NCBI GenBank assembly: GCA_020425835.1
Contig: JAGQRC010000189.1
Span: forward strand, 1-6,944
Source of the DNA: Planctomycetota bacterium
GTDB taxonomy: Bacteria > Planctomycetota > UBA8108 > UBA1146 > JAJFFE01
Direction of reading: 5' to 3'
DNA length: 6,944 nucleotides
Made by a program: the position numbers and the translations under genes. Below are positions 1 to 6,136 of this stretch, in pieces; position 1 is the stretch's first letter; each line of letters opens with the position of its first letter. Below the pieces are notes generated by a model. The model was not told where the DNA came from, made no database searches, and worked only from the letters and a program-made list of their open reading frames with translations.

Positions 1-35
1 GGACCGACGGGGCATCTCGCCGACGTCCGACTGCC

Positions 36-2261
36 GTGCGCGCCGCCACCGGCTTGCTCCTGCTGATCGTCGGGGTCGCGATCTGGCTCCTCCTCACGCC
101 GGACGACCGATCGTCGGCGATCGAGCGCGCGGAGCATCGAGACTCGATGGCTCGGCGACTCGACGAGAGTCCGACGCGGTCCCTGGACTCCACCGTCTCG
201 ATCGCTCCGGCCCCCAGTACCGTGGTCCAACCCGCTCGTCTCGACCCGCCTCCGTACCTCGATCGCGTTCGGGTCCTTCGAGTCGTGGACGCCCGGACGG
301 GCTCGCCGGTCGAGGGCGCAACGGTCGCGACCCGGCGTCGCACCGCGGACTCCGCGAGGCGGAGTGTCGGGCGCCGGGCCGCCGATTTCTTGATGCTGCC
401 CTTCGCGGACGACACGTGGGGTCGGACCGATGCGGACGGCCGACTGTCGATGCCGGCCGAGGTGATCACGACGCAGGCGAACTCGGTCCGGCACCCCGAG
501 TACGCCGAGTGGCGCGAGACCGCGTGGTGGCGAACGGATCTCCTCGACGTCGACTCGGTCTGTGCGGTGGAACTCGTCCGGGCCTCGACGGCGACGATCC
601 AGGTGCTGGATTCCCGAGGCTCCCCGCTGCCCGGGGCGAGGGTGCGGCTCGAAGGCTCGTCCGGTGACCGCGCGACGATGCGGACCGACGATCGCGGCCG
701 AGTGAGCTACGCGCGACGCGACTACGACTACCGAGTGACGGTCGAGGCCGAGGGCCACGTGCCCCGCACCGGGTTGGCGCAGGCTCCGGAACACCTCTGC
801 GAGTTGGTTGCGGGAGCGGCGTCCGAAGGGGTCGTTCTCGACGCGCACGGCGTTCCCGTGGGTCCCGTCGTTGTCGCGCTCCGGTGTCCGGGGCACTTCG
901 AAGCGCCGATCTCGGTGCGCACCGACGCGCGAGGCCACTTCGTGACCGTTCCACTGCCGAGCGCCGGGCAGGTCGACGTCGCCATCGAGCTTCCGGAGTT
1001 CCCCGTGTACCGATCGAGCGTCGTCCTCCCGTGCACGAACTGGACGCTCGTTCTCGAGGAACCTCACTGGGTGGAGGGTGTGGTCCGGCCCAGTTCGTTC
1101 GATCTCGACGGATCCACGGTCTTCCTGGTGCCGCGCGAGGGACCGTTCCTCGTGCGGGATCTGAGGACGGCACAACCCTCGTCGGACGGCACGTTCCGCG
1201 TCGGCCCGGTCGGGGCGGGCCAGTGGATCGTGACGCTCTGTCACCCCTGGGGCATCTCCGACGACGTCCCGGTGTCCCTGACCGAGACGACGTTGGTGGA
1301 GCAGGTCTCGTTCGAGCTCCGAGAGAGCGCAGTCGTCGAAGGCATCGCCGTTCTGCCGACCGGTGACCCCGCCGTCGGAGTGGAGATCCGGATCGGCTCG
1401 GTCTTCGGCGATGAGGTGCGTGGCCCGATCGTGCATACCGACGCCTCGGGGTGGTTCAGCGTACACGGCTTGCCGCAGACTTCCCCGATCGCGCGCCCCG
1501 GGACGGACGACATCCGCTGGGCCGGCCTCGGAGACGGCGATCGAGGGTTGATCCTCGAGGTCGCGCCGCCGCATCAGCTCGTCGCCAAGAACCAAGTCGA
1601 GATCCCGACCGCGCCGCTCCGTGGGTCGCGCAACAGCTGTCGCGTCGACCCGGGCGAGCGCGACGTGCGGCTCACGATCGCGATTCCGGAACGCGTCCGA
1701 CCGCAGACGTTCGAGCTGCACGACGACCTCGGGCGTCCGGTACGCACGGTCACCAACCTGATCGTAGCGAGCCCGCGAGCCCCACGGTCGAGCGTGATCT
1801 TCGCGGGAACCCACGGAGTCCCGGCGCTGAACGGCGACAGCCTGGACTGGTCCGACTGCATCGTGGGGATCTGGACCCGGGAGTACGCGATCACGTTCGT
1901 GCGGGTGAGCGGTGCCGGGACGCAGGCGGTGCCGATGGAGCGCCGTCTCGACCGGTCGCTGCGGGTCGTCGATGCGAGTGGTGCACCCGTCACGGCGCTT
2001 CCCGTTTTCGTCGAACCGATCGTCGGACCGGAGCCGACGGAAGTGGCGTTGTTCGTCGGCCGGACCGACGCGGATGGTCGGATTCTCGTGCCGCTCGGCG
2101 CGGGGACCTACCGAGTACGGACGACGGACGAGGCGGACCGGGCCGACGTGACGCTCCGCCCGTTCCGATCCACCGTGCGCGTCGAGGAGAGTGAGGACTT
2201 GGGATCTCTGCGTTGGGAGCCCCGCCAGAACGAGGAACAGCGCGTCGTATGGACGCGGTGA
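36..2261 (+). CDS. Membrane-anchored protein with multiple carboxypeptidase-regulatory-like repeats; start may lie upstream of the window
   Basis: This is a 741-residue protein when read from the GTG at 36. Residues 6-20 form one hydrophobic segment with no clear signal-peptidase site after it. A charged, Pro/Ser-rich linker follows to about residue 75, so the protein is probably a signal-anchored, outward-facing protein. The rest is an array of beta-sandwich segments resembling carboxypeptidase regulatory-like (CarboxypepD_reg) domains. Each pairs a V-x-G/A-x-P-V-x-G-A type strand with a turn of the form T-D-x-x-G-R. These turns are seen at residues 131-136, 217-222, 296-301, 383-387, 468-473 and 677-682. 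No peptidase or other catalytic motif is visible. The start is uncertain: no Shine-Dalgarno lies close to 36, and the frame stays open to the left edge with Arg-rich codons that would suit a cytoplasmic N-terminus. A binding or structural surface role is inference; the specific function is unknown. Confidence 0.8.
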   Translation: MRAATGLLLLIVGVAIWLLLTPDDRSSAIERAEHRDSMARRLDESPTRSLDSTVSIAPAPSTVVQPARLDPPPYLDRVRVLRVVDARTGSPVEGATVATRRRTADSARRSVGRRAADFLMLPFADDTWGRTDADGRLSMPAEVITTQANSVRHPEYAEWRETAWWRTDLLDVDSVCAVELVRASTATIQVLDSRGSPLPGARVRLEGSSGDRATMRTDDRGRVSYARRDYDYRVTVEAEGHVPRTGLAQAPEHLCELVAGAASEGVVLDAHGVPVGPVVVALRCPGHFEAPISVRTDARGHFVTVPLPSAGQVDVAIELPEFPVYRSSVVLPCTNWTLVLEEPHWVEGVVRPSSFDLDGSTVFLVPREGPFLVRDLRTAQPSSDGTFRVGPVGAGQWIVTLCHPWGISDDVPVSLTETTLVEQVSFELRESAVVEGIAVLPTGDPAVGVEIRIGSVFGDEVRGPIVHTDASGWFSVHGLPQTSPIARPGTDDIRWAGLGDGDRGLILEVAPPHQLVAKNQVEIPTAPLRGSRNSCRVDPGERDVRLTIAIPERVRPQTFELHDDLGRPVRTVTNLIVASPRAPRSSVIFAGTHGVPALNGDSLDWSDCIVGIWTREYAITFVRVSGAGTQAVPMERRLDRSLRVVDASGAPVTALPVFVEPIVGPEPTEVALFVGRTDADGRILVPLGAGTYRVRTTDEADRADVTLRPFRSTVRVEESEDLGSLRWEPRQNEEQRVVWTR

Positions 2262-2360
2262 CGGGGGGCTCCGCTGATGGAGTTCGGCCGGAGACGGCTT
2301 TCGAGCGAGGGCGCCGGAGCGAGTTCGTCCGCGGACTCCTCTTGCGACGCCCGATCGGTA

Positions 2361-2381
2361 CCATGGGGATGGGCTCCATGG
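2361..2381 (+). other. Short hairpin in the leader of the propeller gene
   Basis: CCATGGGG at 2361-2368 pairs with CTCCATGG at 2374-2381, giving 8 base pairs with one G-T wobble and a five-base loop. It sits 30 bases before the start codon at 2411 and has no T-tract, so it is not an intrinsic terminator. The 149-base gap around it (2262-2410) holds no convincing sigma-70 promoter. The hairpin could be an mRNA leader structure or chance. Confidence 0.3.
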
Positions 2382-2399
2382 GGGCTGGATCGGTGAGAC

Positions 2400-2405
2400 G
2401 AGGAG
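2400..2405 (+). promoter_or_regulatory. Ribosome binding site deciding the start of the propeller gene
   Basis: GAGGAG lies five bases before the ATG at 2411. The reading frame is open back to 2213, but only the 2411 start has this Shine-Dalgarno, and it puts a signal peptide at the very N-terminus. Confidence 0.8.
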
Positions 2406-2410
2406 AAGGC

Positions 2411-3799
2411 ATGAGACTTCAGGAATGGACGAGAGCGTTTCTCGCGATGGCTCTGCTCGGGTCGTCGGGGCTCTGCGGCCGCGTTTCGGCGGAGGTCGCG
2501 TTCGTCACGGCGGACCAATGGACGTCAGCAGGTCCGCAGTCCGTCGCCGTCGCGGACTTCGATGAGGACGGCGTCTTCGACGTCGTGTTGGCCAGCCCTC
2601 TCAGCGACACGCTCGAGGTTCGATACGGCATCGGCAACGGCTTCTTCTCTGGTCCGTTGACGCACTCGGTCGACTTTCCGTTCCACGTCCTGGCCAGTGA
2701 CCTCGATCTCGATGGGCACGCCGATGTCGTGACCGCCAACCTGCTCGACGGCAGCTTCTCGTTCATGTACGGCGATGGACTCGGCCATTTCACCGCAGTG
2801 GAGTCGCAAGCCATCGGCGGCAGTCCCATCGCCGTGGCGGTCGGAGACTTCGACGAGAACGGCGTGCGAGATCTCGCGTTCGCCGACTTCTCCGCGGGCG
2901 AGATCCGCACCTGTCTCGGCAACGGTGCCCGAGGGTTCGGTGCGGCCGTCACCGTCGTCGATGATCTTCCGGCTGCGAGCTTCGTGATCTGCGTCGACAT
3001 GAACCAGGACGGTCACGTCGACCTCGTCGGCACGAGCGGCAACCAGAGTTCGTTCGGGGTCTTCTTCGGTGACGGCAACGGTGGGTTCTCGATCTACCAG
3101 CAGGTCGACATCGGCGTGGACGACTCCCTGTGGGACATCGCCGCCCGTGATCTGAACGGCGACTTCCTCCTCGATCTCGTGATTCCCTGTCCCAACCTCG
3201 ACTTCCTCGTCGTCTACCCCGGCACCGCCTTCGGTGCTCTCGGGGAGCCGAGGATGATCCCGTCGGGGGACACCCCCGAGGCGACGGAGATCCGAGACGT
3301 CGATGGCGATGGGTTCCAGGACGTCGTCTCGGTCAACTCCAGTAGCAACGACATCTGCGTCAACGTCGGGGATGGTGACCTCCAGTTCACGGACCCGCTC
3401 GGCTTCGCGGTGGGGAACGCCAGCGCGAGCCTCGCTCCGGGAGATTTCGACGCCGATGGCCGGGAGGACTTCATCGTCGCCGGTGGTGTGGGCGAGGTCC
3501 GCGTCGTGCTCAATCGCTCGACCCCCAGTGACGTCTGGTTCGTCCGCGGTGATGCCAATGGTGACGGAACACTCGGGATCGGCGACGCGATCGTGAGTCT
3601 CGACTATCTGTTCGGTCCGGGATTGCTCGGCTGCCCCGACGCTGCGGATCTCGCCGACGACGGCAGCGTCAGCATCGGGGACGTCATCCTGCTGCTCGAC
3701 GGACTGTTCGGCTCCGCGACGCTGCCGATCGACTGCGGCCCCGACACCACCCTCGACATCATGTTGGGCTGCGACGATGCGTGGTCCTGTGCCCCGTGA
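2411..3799 (+). CDS. Secreted seven-repeat FG-GAP/VCBS propeller protein with C-terminal dockerin-like module
   Basis: The protein has 462 residues. Residues 1-27 form a signal peptide: Arg near the N-terminus, a hydrophobic core, and likely cleavage after V-S-A. Residues 45-367 hold seven FG-GAP/VCBS repeats. Their calcium-loop motifs (D-x-D-x-D-G-x-x-D type) begin at residues 49, 97, 146, 196, 247, 296 and 345, a very regular spacing of 48-51. Seven such blades suggest one complete integrin-like beta-propeller. The fifth loop (D-L-N-G-D-F) lacks the usual glycine. Residues 377-462 form a dockerin-like module with EF-hand loops at 381-392 and 413-424, plus a cysteine tail (C442, C454, C460). 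The second loop has Ala at position 3, so its calcium binding may be weak. The gene starts 149 bases after gene 1 and ends 88 bases before gene 3. No enzyme motif is seen. Binding to a surface, glycan or protein partner is inferred from the fold; the ligand is unknown. Confidence 0.93.
   Translation: MRLQEWTRAFLAMALLGSSGLCGRVSAEVAFVTADQWTSAGPQSVAVADFDEDGVFDVVLASPLSDTLEVRYGIGNGFFSGPLTHSVDFPFHVLASDLDLDGHADVVTANLLDGSFSFMYGDGLGHFTAVESQAIGGSPIAVAVGDFDENGVRDLAFADFSAGEIRTCLGNGARGFGAAVTVVDDLPAASFVICVDMNQDGHVDLVGTSGNQSSFGVFFGDGNGGFSIYQQVDIGVDDSLWDIAARDLNGDFLLDLVIPCPNLDFLVVYPGTAFGALGEPRMIPSGDTPEATEIRDVDGDGFQDVVSVNSSSNDICVNVGDGDLQFTDPLGFAVGNASASLAPGDFDADGREDFIVAGGVGEVRVVLNRSTPSDVWFVRGDANGDGTLGIGDAIVSLDYLFGPGLLGCPDAADLADDGSVSIGDVILLLDGLFGSATLPIDCGPDTTLDIMLGCDDAWSCAP
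2543..3511 (+). repeat. Seven FG-GAP/VCBS repeats encoding a beta-propeller
   Basis: Seven protein-level repeats of about 49 residues each carry an acidic loop such as DFDEDGVFD, DLDLDGHAD, DFDENGVRD, DMNQDGHVD, DLNGDFLLD, DVDGDGFQD or DFDADGRED. Most then continue with a G-x-G/N-x-G-x-F strand. The copies are diverged in sequence but even in length, which fits one closed seven-bladed propeller rather than a recent expansion. Confidence 0.88.
3539..3796 (+). other. Dockerin-like module with cysteine tail (propeller protein C-terminus)
   Basis: Residues 377-462 of the propeller protein open with F-V-R-G-D-A-N-G-D-G and an EF-hand loop D381/N383/D385/D392. A linker with C408 follows, then a second loop D413/D417/D424. 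The tail reads C442-G-P-D ... L-G-C454 ... C460-A-P. The same layout occurs twice in the next gene, so this is a shared module. Known dockerins are two EF-hand-like repeats that bind cohesins; the cysteine tail is an addition to that plan. Confidence 0.75.
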
Positions 3800-3846
3800 G
3801 TGGAGCGAGAATATGGGGACCGCGAAACGACGCGAGAGGCACGGTA

Positions 3847-3874
3847 TCTCTGGGCGTGAATCCAACCCCAGGGA
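3847..3874 (+). other. Hairpin just upstream of the gene 3 ribosome binding site
   Basis: TCTCTGGG at 3847-3854 pairs with CCCAGGGA at 3867-3874, giving 8 base pairs with one G-T wobble and a 12-base loop. It ends two bases before the GAGAGG Shine-Dalgarno. No T-tract follows, so it is not a classical terminator. It could affect ribosome access or mRNA processing between the two secreted-protein genes, or be chance. Confidence 0.35.
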
Positions 3875-3876
3875 AC

Positions 3877-3882
3877 GAGAGG
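3877..3882 (+). promoter_or_regulatory. Ribosome binding site deciding the start of gene 3
   Basis: GAGAGG lies five bases before the ATG at 3888. A second in-frame ATG at 3894 is 11 bases away and less likely. The open frame reaching back to 3777 overlaps the end of the previous gene, and it would put 37 charged residues before the signal peptide. Confidence 0.7.
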
Positions 3883-3887
3883 TTCTC

Positions 3888-5837
3888 ATGTCCATGAACT
3901 GTCGGTTCTTCTTCGTCGCGAGTGTCGCGCTCGTGCTGTGGATGGCGTCCTCCTCGCAGGGGCAGGACTTTCGAAGGGGCGATGCGAATGCGGACGGCCA
4001 CGTCGTCGGCGTCGTCGACTCCGACAACATACTCCGAGCCCTGTTCGCGTTCGGCACCGTTCAGTGCCAGGACGCCATGGACTCCAACGATGACGGAGCG
4101 CTCAACATCGCCGACCCGATCCACATGTTGAGCGGGTTCTTCTCCGGTGGTGCGCCGATCCCGTCGCCAGGGATCGACACCTGCGGCACCGATCCGACCC
4201 CGGATTCGCTGGGCTGTGGTTCCTATCCGAATTGCGTTCCCGGCCCGATCCCGCCGGTCGATCCGGACTACGAGTTGATCGCGAGCGACGCTTCGGGCAC
4301 CGCGGGCGACACCGTGACGATATCCGTTTCGTTGTCCAACGCCGTTCCCGCCGCCGGTTGGTCGTTCGGACTGTGTCACACTTCCGGCTTTCTGACCCTC
4401 AACGGAGTCGCCGATGCCCCCGACCTGTTGACCGTCGCGCCCGCCTTCAACCAGACGGTCCAGGTCGGGAACGGTTGGTACTGCGGAGTGCTGGTCGACT
4501 TCCTCGTCAACGACACTCTGCCCGCTGGGGTCCATGAGCTGTACCTCGCCAACTACACGCTGATGACCGACGGCGTCACGTCGGTCGACTTCTGCGACAC
4601 GCTGGCCACCCCCACGGTCCATGTCGCGATCGTGCCGGGTGGTGGCGGCTGGGCCACCCCGATGACCGATGCGAGCACCGTCACCATCTCCGGTTCCGTC
4701 GCGCCCGTGAACGACGATTGCGTCGACGCGATCACGATCGGCGAGGGGGCGACGACGTTCGTGCTGGTCAACGCCACGACCGACGGACCGGACCTCACGG
4801 GCTTCTGTGACTTCGGCGCCGCGGGAGACGAGATCGCCCATCAGGACGTTTGGTACTGCTTCACGCCGAGCGCCGACGGTGAAGCGACGTTCAGCACCTC
4901 GGGCAGCGGCATCGACACCCGGTTGGCGGTCTACTCCGGTTGCACCTGCCCGGCCGACCCGTCGACGGTCCTCGGCTGCGACGACGATGCTCTGGGCTTC
5001 CCGCCCGGGGAGTCGGCGGTGACTCTGGACGTCTTGGCGGGCCAGTCCTACCTGATTCAGGTCGGCACGTTCGACGAGTTCACGGCGACGGGCGTGGGCT
5101 CGTTGCAGATCGACGTCGACCCGATGACCCCGCCGGCCAACGACGATTGCGCGAACGCGTTGCTGATCGGCACCGGAACCTTCTTCTTCTCGCTCGAGAA
5201 CGCGACCACCGACGGTCCCGACCTGGCCGGCTTCTGCGACCCCGGTCCGAGCGGCGACGACATCGTGCACCAGGATGTCTGGTTCCGATACGTGGCGGCG
5301 TGCACCGGTGACGTGACCATCGACACCTCCGGCAGTGGGCTCGACACCCGACTCGCCGTCTACGCCGGCTGGGGTTGCCCGGCCGACGCAACGAACGTGA
5401 TCACCTGTGACGACGACGCGCTCGGATTCCCCCCCGGAGAGTCGTCCGTGTCGATCCCGGTCATGGGGGGCGATCAGCTCCTGATCCAGGTCGGTACCTT
5501 CTCGGAAACCACGGGGACCGGTCCCGCGCAGCTCAACATCGAGTGTGTCGGGATCTCGGTGCCCGGAGAGTTCCGACGCGGAGATGCCAACCAGGACGGC
5601 ACCATCAACATCGCCGACCCGATCTACATGCTCGGATTCTTGTTCGGTGGCGGTCCGGGGTCGACCTGTGCGGACTCCATGGACTTCAACGACGACGAGT
5701 TGCTCGACGTCGCGGATCCGATCACCGGACTCTCGTACCTGTTCGTGTCGCAGCCGATTCCCGCTCCGGGCCCGAACTGCGGTCCGGACCCGATGGGCGC
5801 CTCGCTCGATTGCGTCCAATACACGGCTTGTCCGTAG
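3888..5837 (+). CDS. Secreted scaffold-like protein: dockerin-like, cohesin-like, two PPC-like repeats, dockerin-like
   Basis: The protein has 649 residues. Residues 1-25 are a signal peptide with a Phe/Val/Ala/Leu core ending S-S-S-Q-G. Residues 28-118 form a dockerin-like module with a cysteine tail (C60, C99, C110, C116), followed by a Pro-rich linker. Residues 128-269 resemble a cohesin-type beta-sandwich: the G-D-T-V-T-I-S-V-S-L-S-N opening, then G-W-S-F-G-L-C-H and a closing V-T-I-S-G strand. Residues 275-417 and 418-560 are two gapless tandem copies of a beta-sandwich resembling bacterial pre-peptidase C-terminal (PPC) domains. Each has N-D-D-C, S-G-S-G-x-D-T-R-L-A-V-Y and CDDDALGFPPGES. 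Residues 562-649 form a second dockerin-like module (C594, C631, C642, C648). No catalytic domain is seen. Holding both dockerin-like and cohesin-like parts suggests a role in extracellular assembly or self-association. That is inference; a simple adhesin or matrix protein is the main alternative. The strong terminator follows 34 bases after the stop. Confidence 0.93.
   Translation: MSMNCRFFFVASVALVLWMASSSQGQDFRRGDANADGHVVGVVDSDNILRALFAFGTVQCQDAMDSNDDGALNIADPIHMLSGFFSGGAPIPSPGIDTCGTDPTPDSLGCGSYPNCVPGPIPPVDPDYELIASDASGTAGDTVTISVSLSNAVPAAGWSFGLCHTSGFLTLNGVADAPDLLTVAPAFNQTVQVGNGWYCGVLVDFLVNDTLPAGVHELYLANYTLMTDGVTSVDFCDTLATPTVHVAIVPGGGGWATPMTDASTVTISGSVAPVNDDCVDAITIGEGATTFVLVNATTDGPDLTGFCDFGAAGDEIAHQDVWYCFTPSADGEATFSTSGSGIDTRLAVYSGCTCPADPSTVLGCDDDALGFPPGESAVTLDVLAGQSYLIQVGTFDEFTATGVGSLQIDVDPMTPPANDDCANALLIGTGTFFFSLENATTDGPDLAGFCDPGPSGDDIVHQDVWFRYVAACTGDVTIDTSGSGLDTRLAVYAGWGCPADATNVITCDDDALGFPPGESSVSIPVMGGDQLLIQVGTFSETTGTGPAQLNIECVGISVPGEFRRGDANQDGTINIADPIYMLGFLFGGGPGSTCADSMDFNDDELLDVADPITGLSYLFVSQPIPAPGPNCGPDPMGASLDCVQYTACP
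3969..4241 (+). other. N-terminal dockerin-like module of gene 3
   Basis: This covers residues 28-118. The first EF-hand loop starts D32-A-N34-A-D36-G, but the closing Asp is at 44, one residue later than the canonical 12-residue loop. The second loop, D65/N67/D69/D76, is canonical. The tail reads T-C99-G-T-D-P ... L-G-C110 ... C116-V-P. Here the module is N-terminal with a long protein after it, so the cysteine tail cannot be only a C-terminal sorting signal. Confidence 0.75.
4269..4694 (+). other. Cohesin-like beta-sandwich domain of gene 3
   Basis: This covers residues 128-269. The segment opens with a strand, then A-G-D-T-V-T-I-S-V-S-L-S-N, then A-G-W-S-F-G-L-C-H. The G-D-x-V-x-V-x-V-x-L and G-x-x-F/W-x-x-x-x-x pattern is what one sees at the start of cohesin domains. 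The domain ends with V-H-V-A-I-V-P-G-G-G-G and a final V-T-I-S-G strand. Length (about 142 residues) fits a cohesin. The match is by eye only; another immunoglobulin-like sandwich is possible. Confidence 0.5.
4710..5567 (+). repeat. Tandem duplication of a 143-codon PPC-like domain
   Basis: Unit 1 is 4710-5138 and unit 2 is 5139-5567, both starting with the codons for N-D-D-C. The proteins align without gaps at about 80 identical positions of 137, counted by eye. Shared blocks include ATTDGPDL, HQDVW, TSGSG, DTRLAVY, CDDDALGFPPGES and LIQVGTF. Many synonymous differences between the units argue for an old duplication kept under constraint rather than a fresh copy. Confidence 0.88.
5571..5834 (+). 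other. C-terminal dockerin-like module of gene 3
   Basis: This covers residues 562-649. The first EF-hand loop D566-A-N568-Q-D570-G ... D577 is canonical. The second, D599/N601/D603/D610, has Glu where Gly is normal at position 6. C594 lies between the loops, and the tail is N-C631-G-P-D-P ... L-D-C642 ... C648-P at the extreme C-terminus. It is closest in style to the N-terminal module of the same protein (both have I-A-D-P-I). Confidence 0.78.
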
Positions 5838-5871
5838 TGCAGAGATAGCGACCCATCCGAGGGTATCCGGG

Positions 5872-5899
5872 CAGGGCTCCTCTTCGAGGAGCCCTGTTT
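5872..5899 (+). terminator. Strong intrinsic terminator closing the secreted-protein gene group
   Basis: CAGGGCTCCTC (5872-5882) pairs perfectly with GAGGAGCCCTG (5886-5896), an 11-base-pair stem with a TTC loop closed by C-G, followed at once by TTT. It lies 34 bases after the stop codon of gene 3. The T-tract is short, which is common in high-GC genomes. Confidence 0.88.
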
Positions 5900-6136
5900 C
5901 GTTCGAAGGCGGACCGAGCGGCACTCGTCGATCGCGTGGCGCCGTCATCGCCCCGGACTCGCGCGCTATCGCTTTGCTCCAGTCCGGGACACCGCGACGC
6001 GCGCGGTCGGATTCCCCGGCAGGAAGTCTCGCGTGGATGGTTCCACGAGTCATACTCGGCCGCGACGTCCACCGAAGCCATCCATGGGCGCGGTCTCCCC
6101 GTGTGAGGCCGCGTCGTTCGTCAGTGAGGAGTTCCG
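5900..6136 (+). promoter_or_regulatory. Non-coding dps upstream region with two inverted repeats
   Basis: No convincing gene lies here. The stretch must hold the dps promoter, since a terminator precedes it. I see no clear -35/-10 pair; CATACT at 6051-6056 is a weak -10 candidate without a good -35. Two inverted repeats stand out. CCCGGACT (5952-5959) with AGTCCGGG (5981-5988) is a perfect 8-base-pair pair over a 21-base loop. CGTGGA (6032-6037) with TCCACG (6042-6047) is 6 base pairs over TGGT, just before the -10 candidate. The second is placed like an operator. No PerR, Fur or OxyR box is recognisable. Confidence 0.4.
6126..6131 (+). promoter_or_regulatory. Ribosome binding site of dps
   Basis: GAGGAG lies five bases before the ATG at 6137, supporting that start and suggesting efficient translation. 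Confidence 0.85.

Noticed and set aside
466..1173. 235-codon minus-strand frame inside gene 1
   Set aside because: The product is Arg/Pro/Ser-rich, typical of out-of-frame reading in GC-rich coding DNA, and it lies wholly within a better-supported gene.
1451..2194. 247-codon plus-strand frame overlapping gene 1
   Set aside because: The product is extremely Arg-rich and shows no domain; it is a frame shadow of the regulatory-like repeat gene.
2213..2410. N-terminal extension of the propeller gene to earlier starts
   Set aside because: It overlaps the end of gene 1 and would bury the signal peptide. The ATG at 2411 has GAGGAG at ideal spacing.
2525..4057. 510-codon open frame on the minus strand, antisense to gene 2
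   Set aside because: It has the same codon-register explanation as the longer antisense frame. It mirrors the acidic calcium loops of the sense protein and has no recognisable domain.
3759..6053. 764-codon open frame on the minus strand, antisense to gene 3
   Set aside because: It is in exact codon register with the sense gene, so a stop would need sense TTA, CTA or TCA codons, which are rare in this high-GC gene. The product is low-complexity Arg/Val/Asp/Gly-rich and has no signal or domain, while the sense strand has clear modules.
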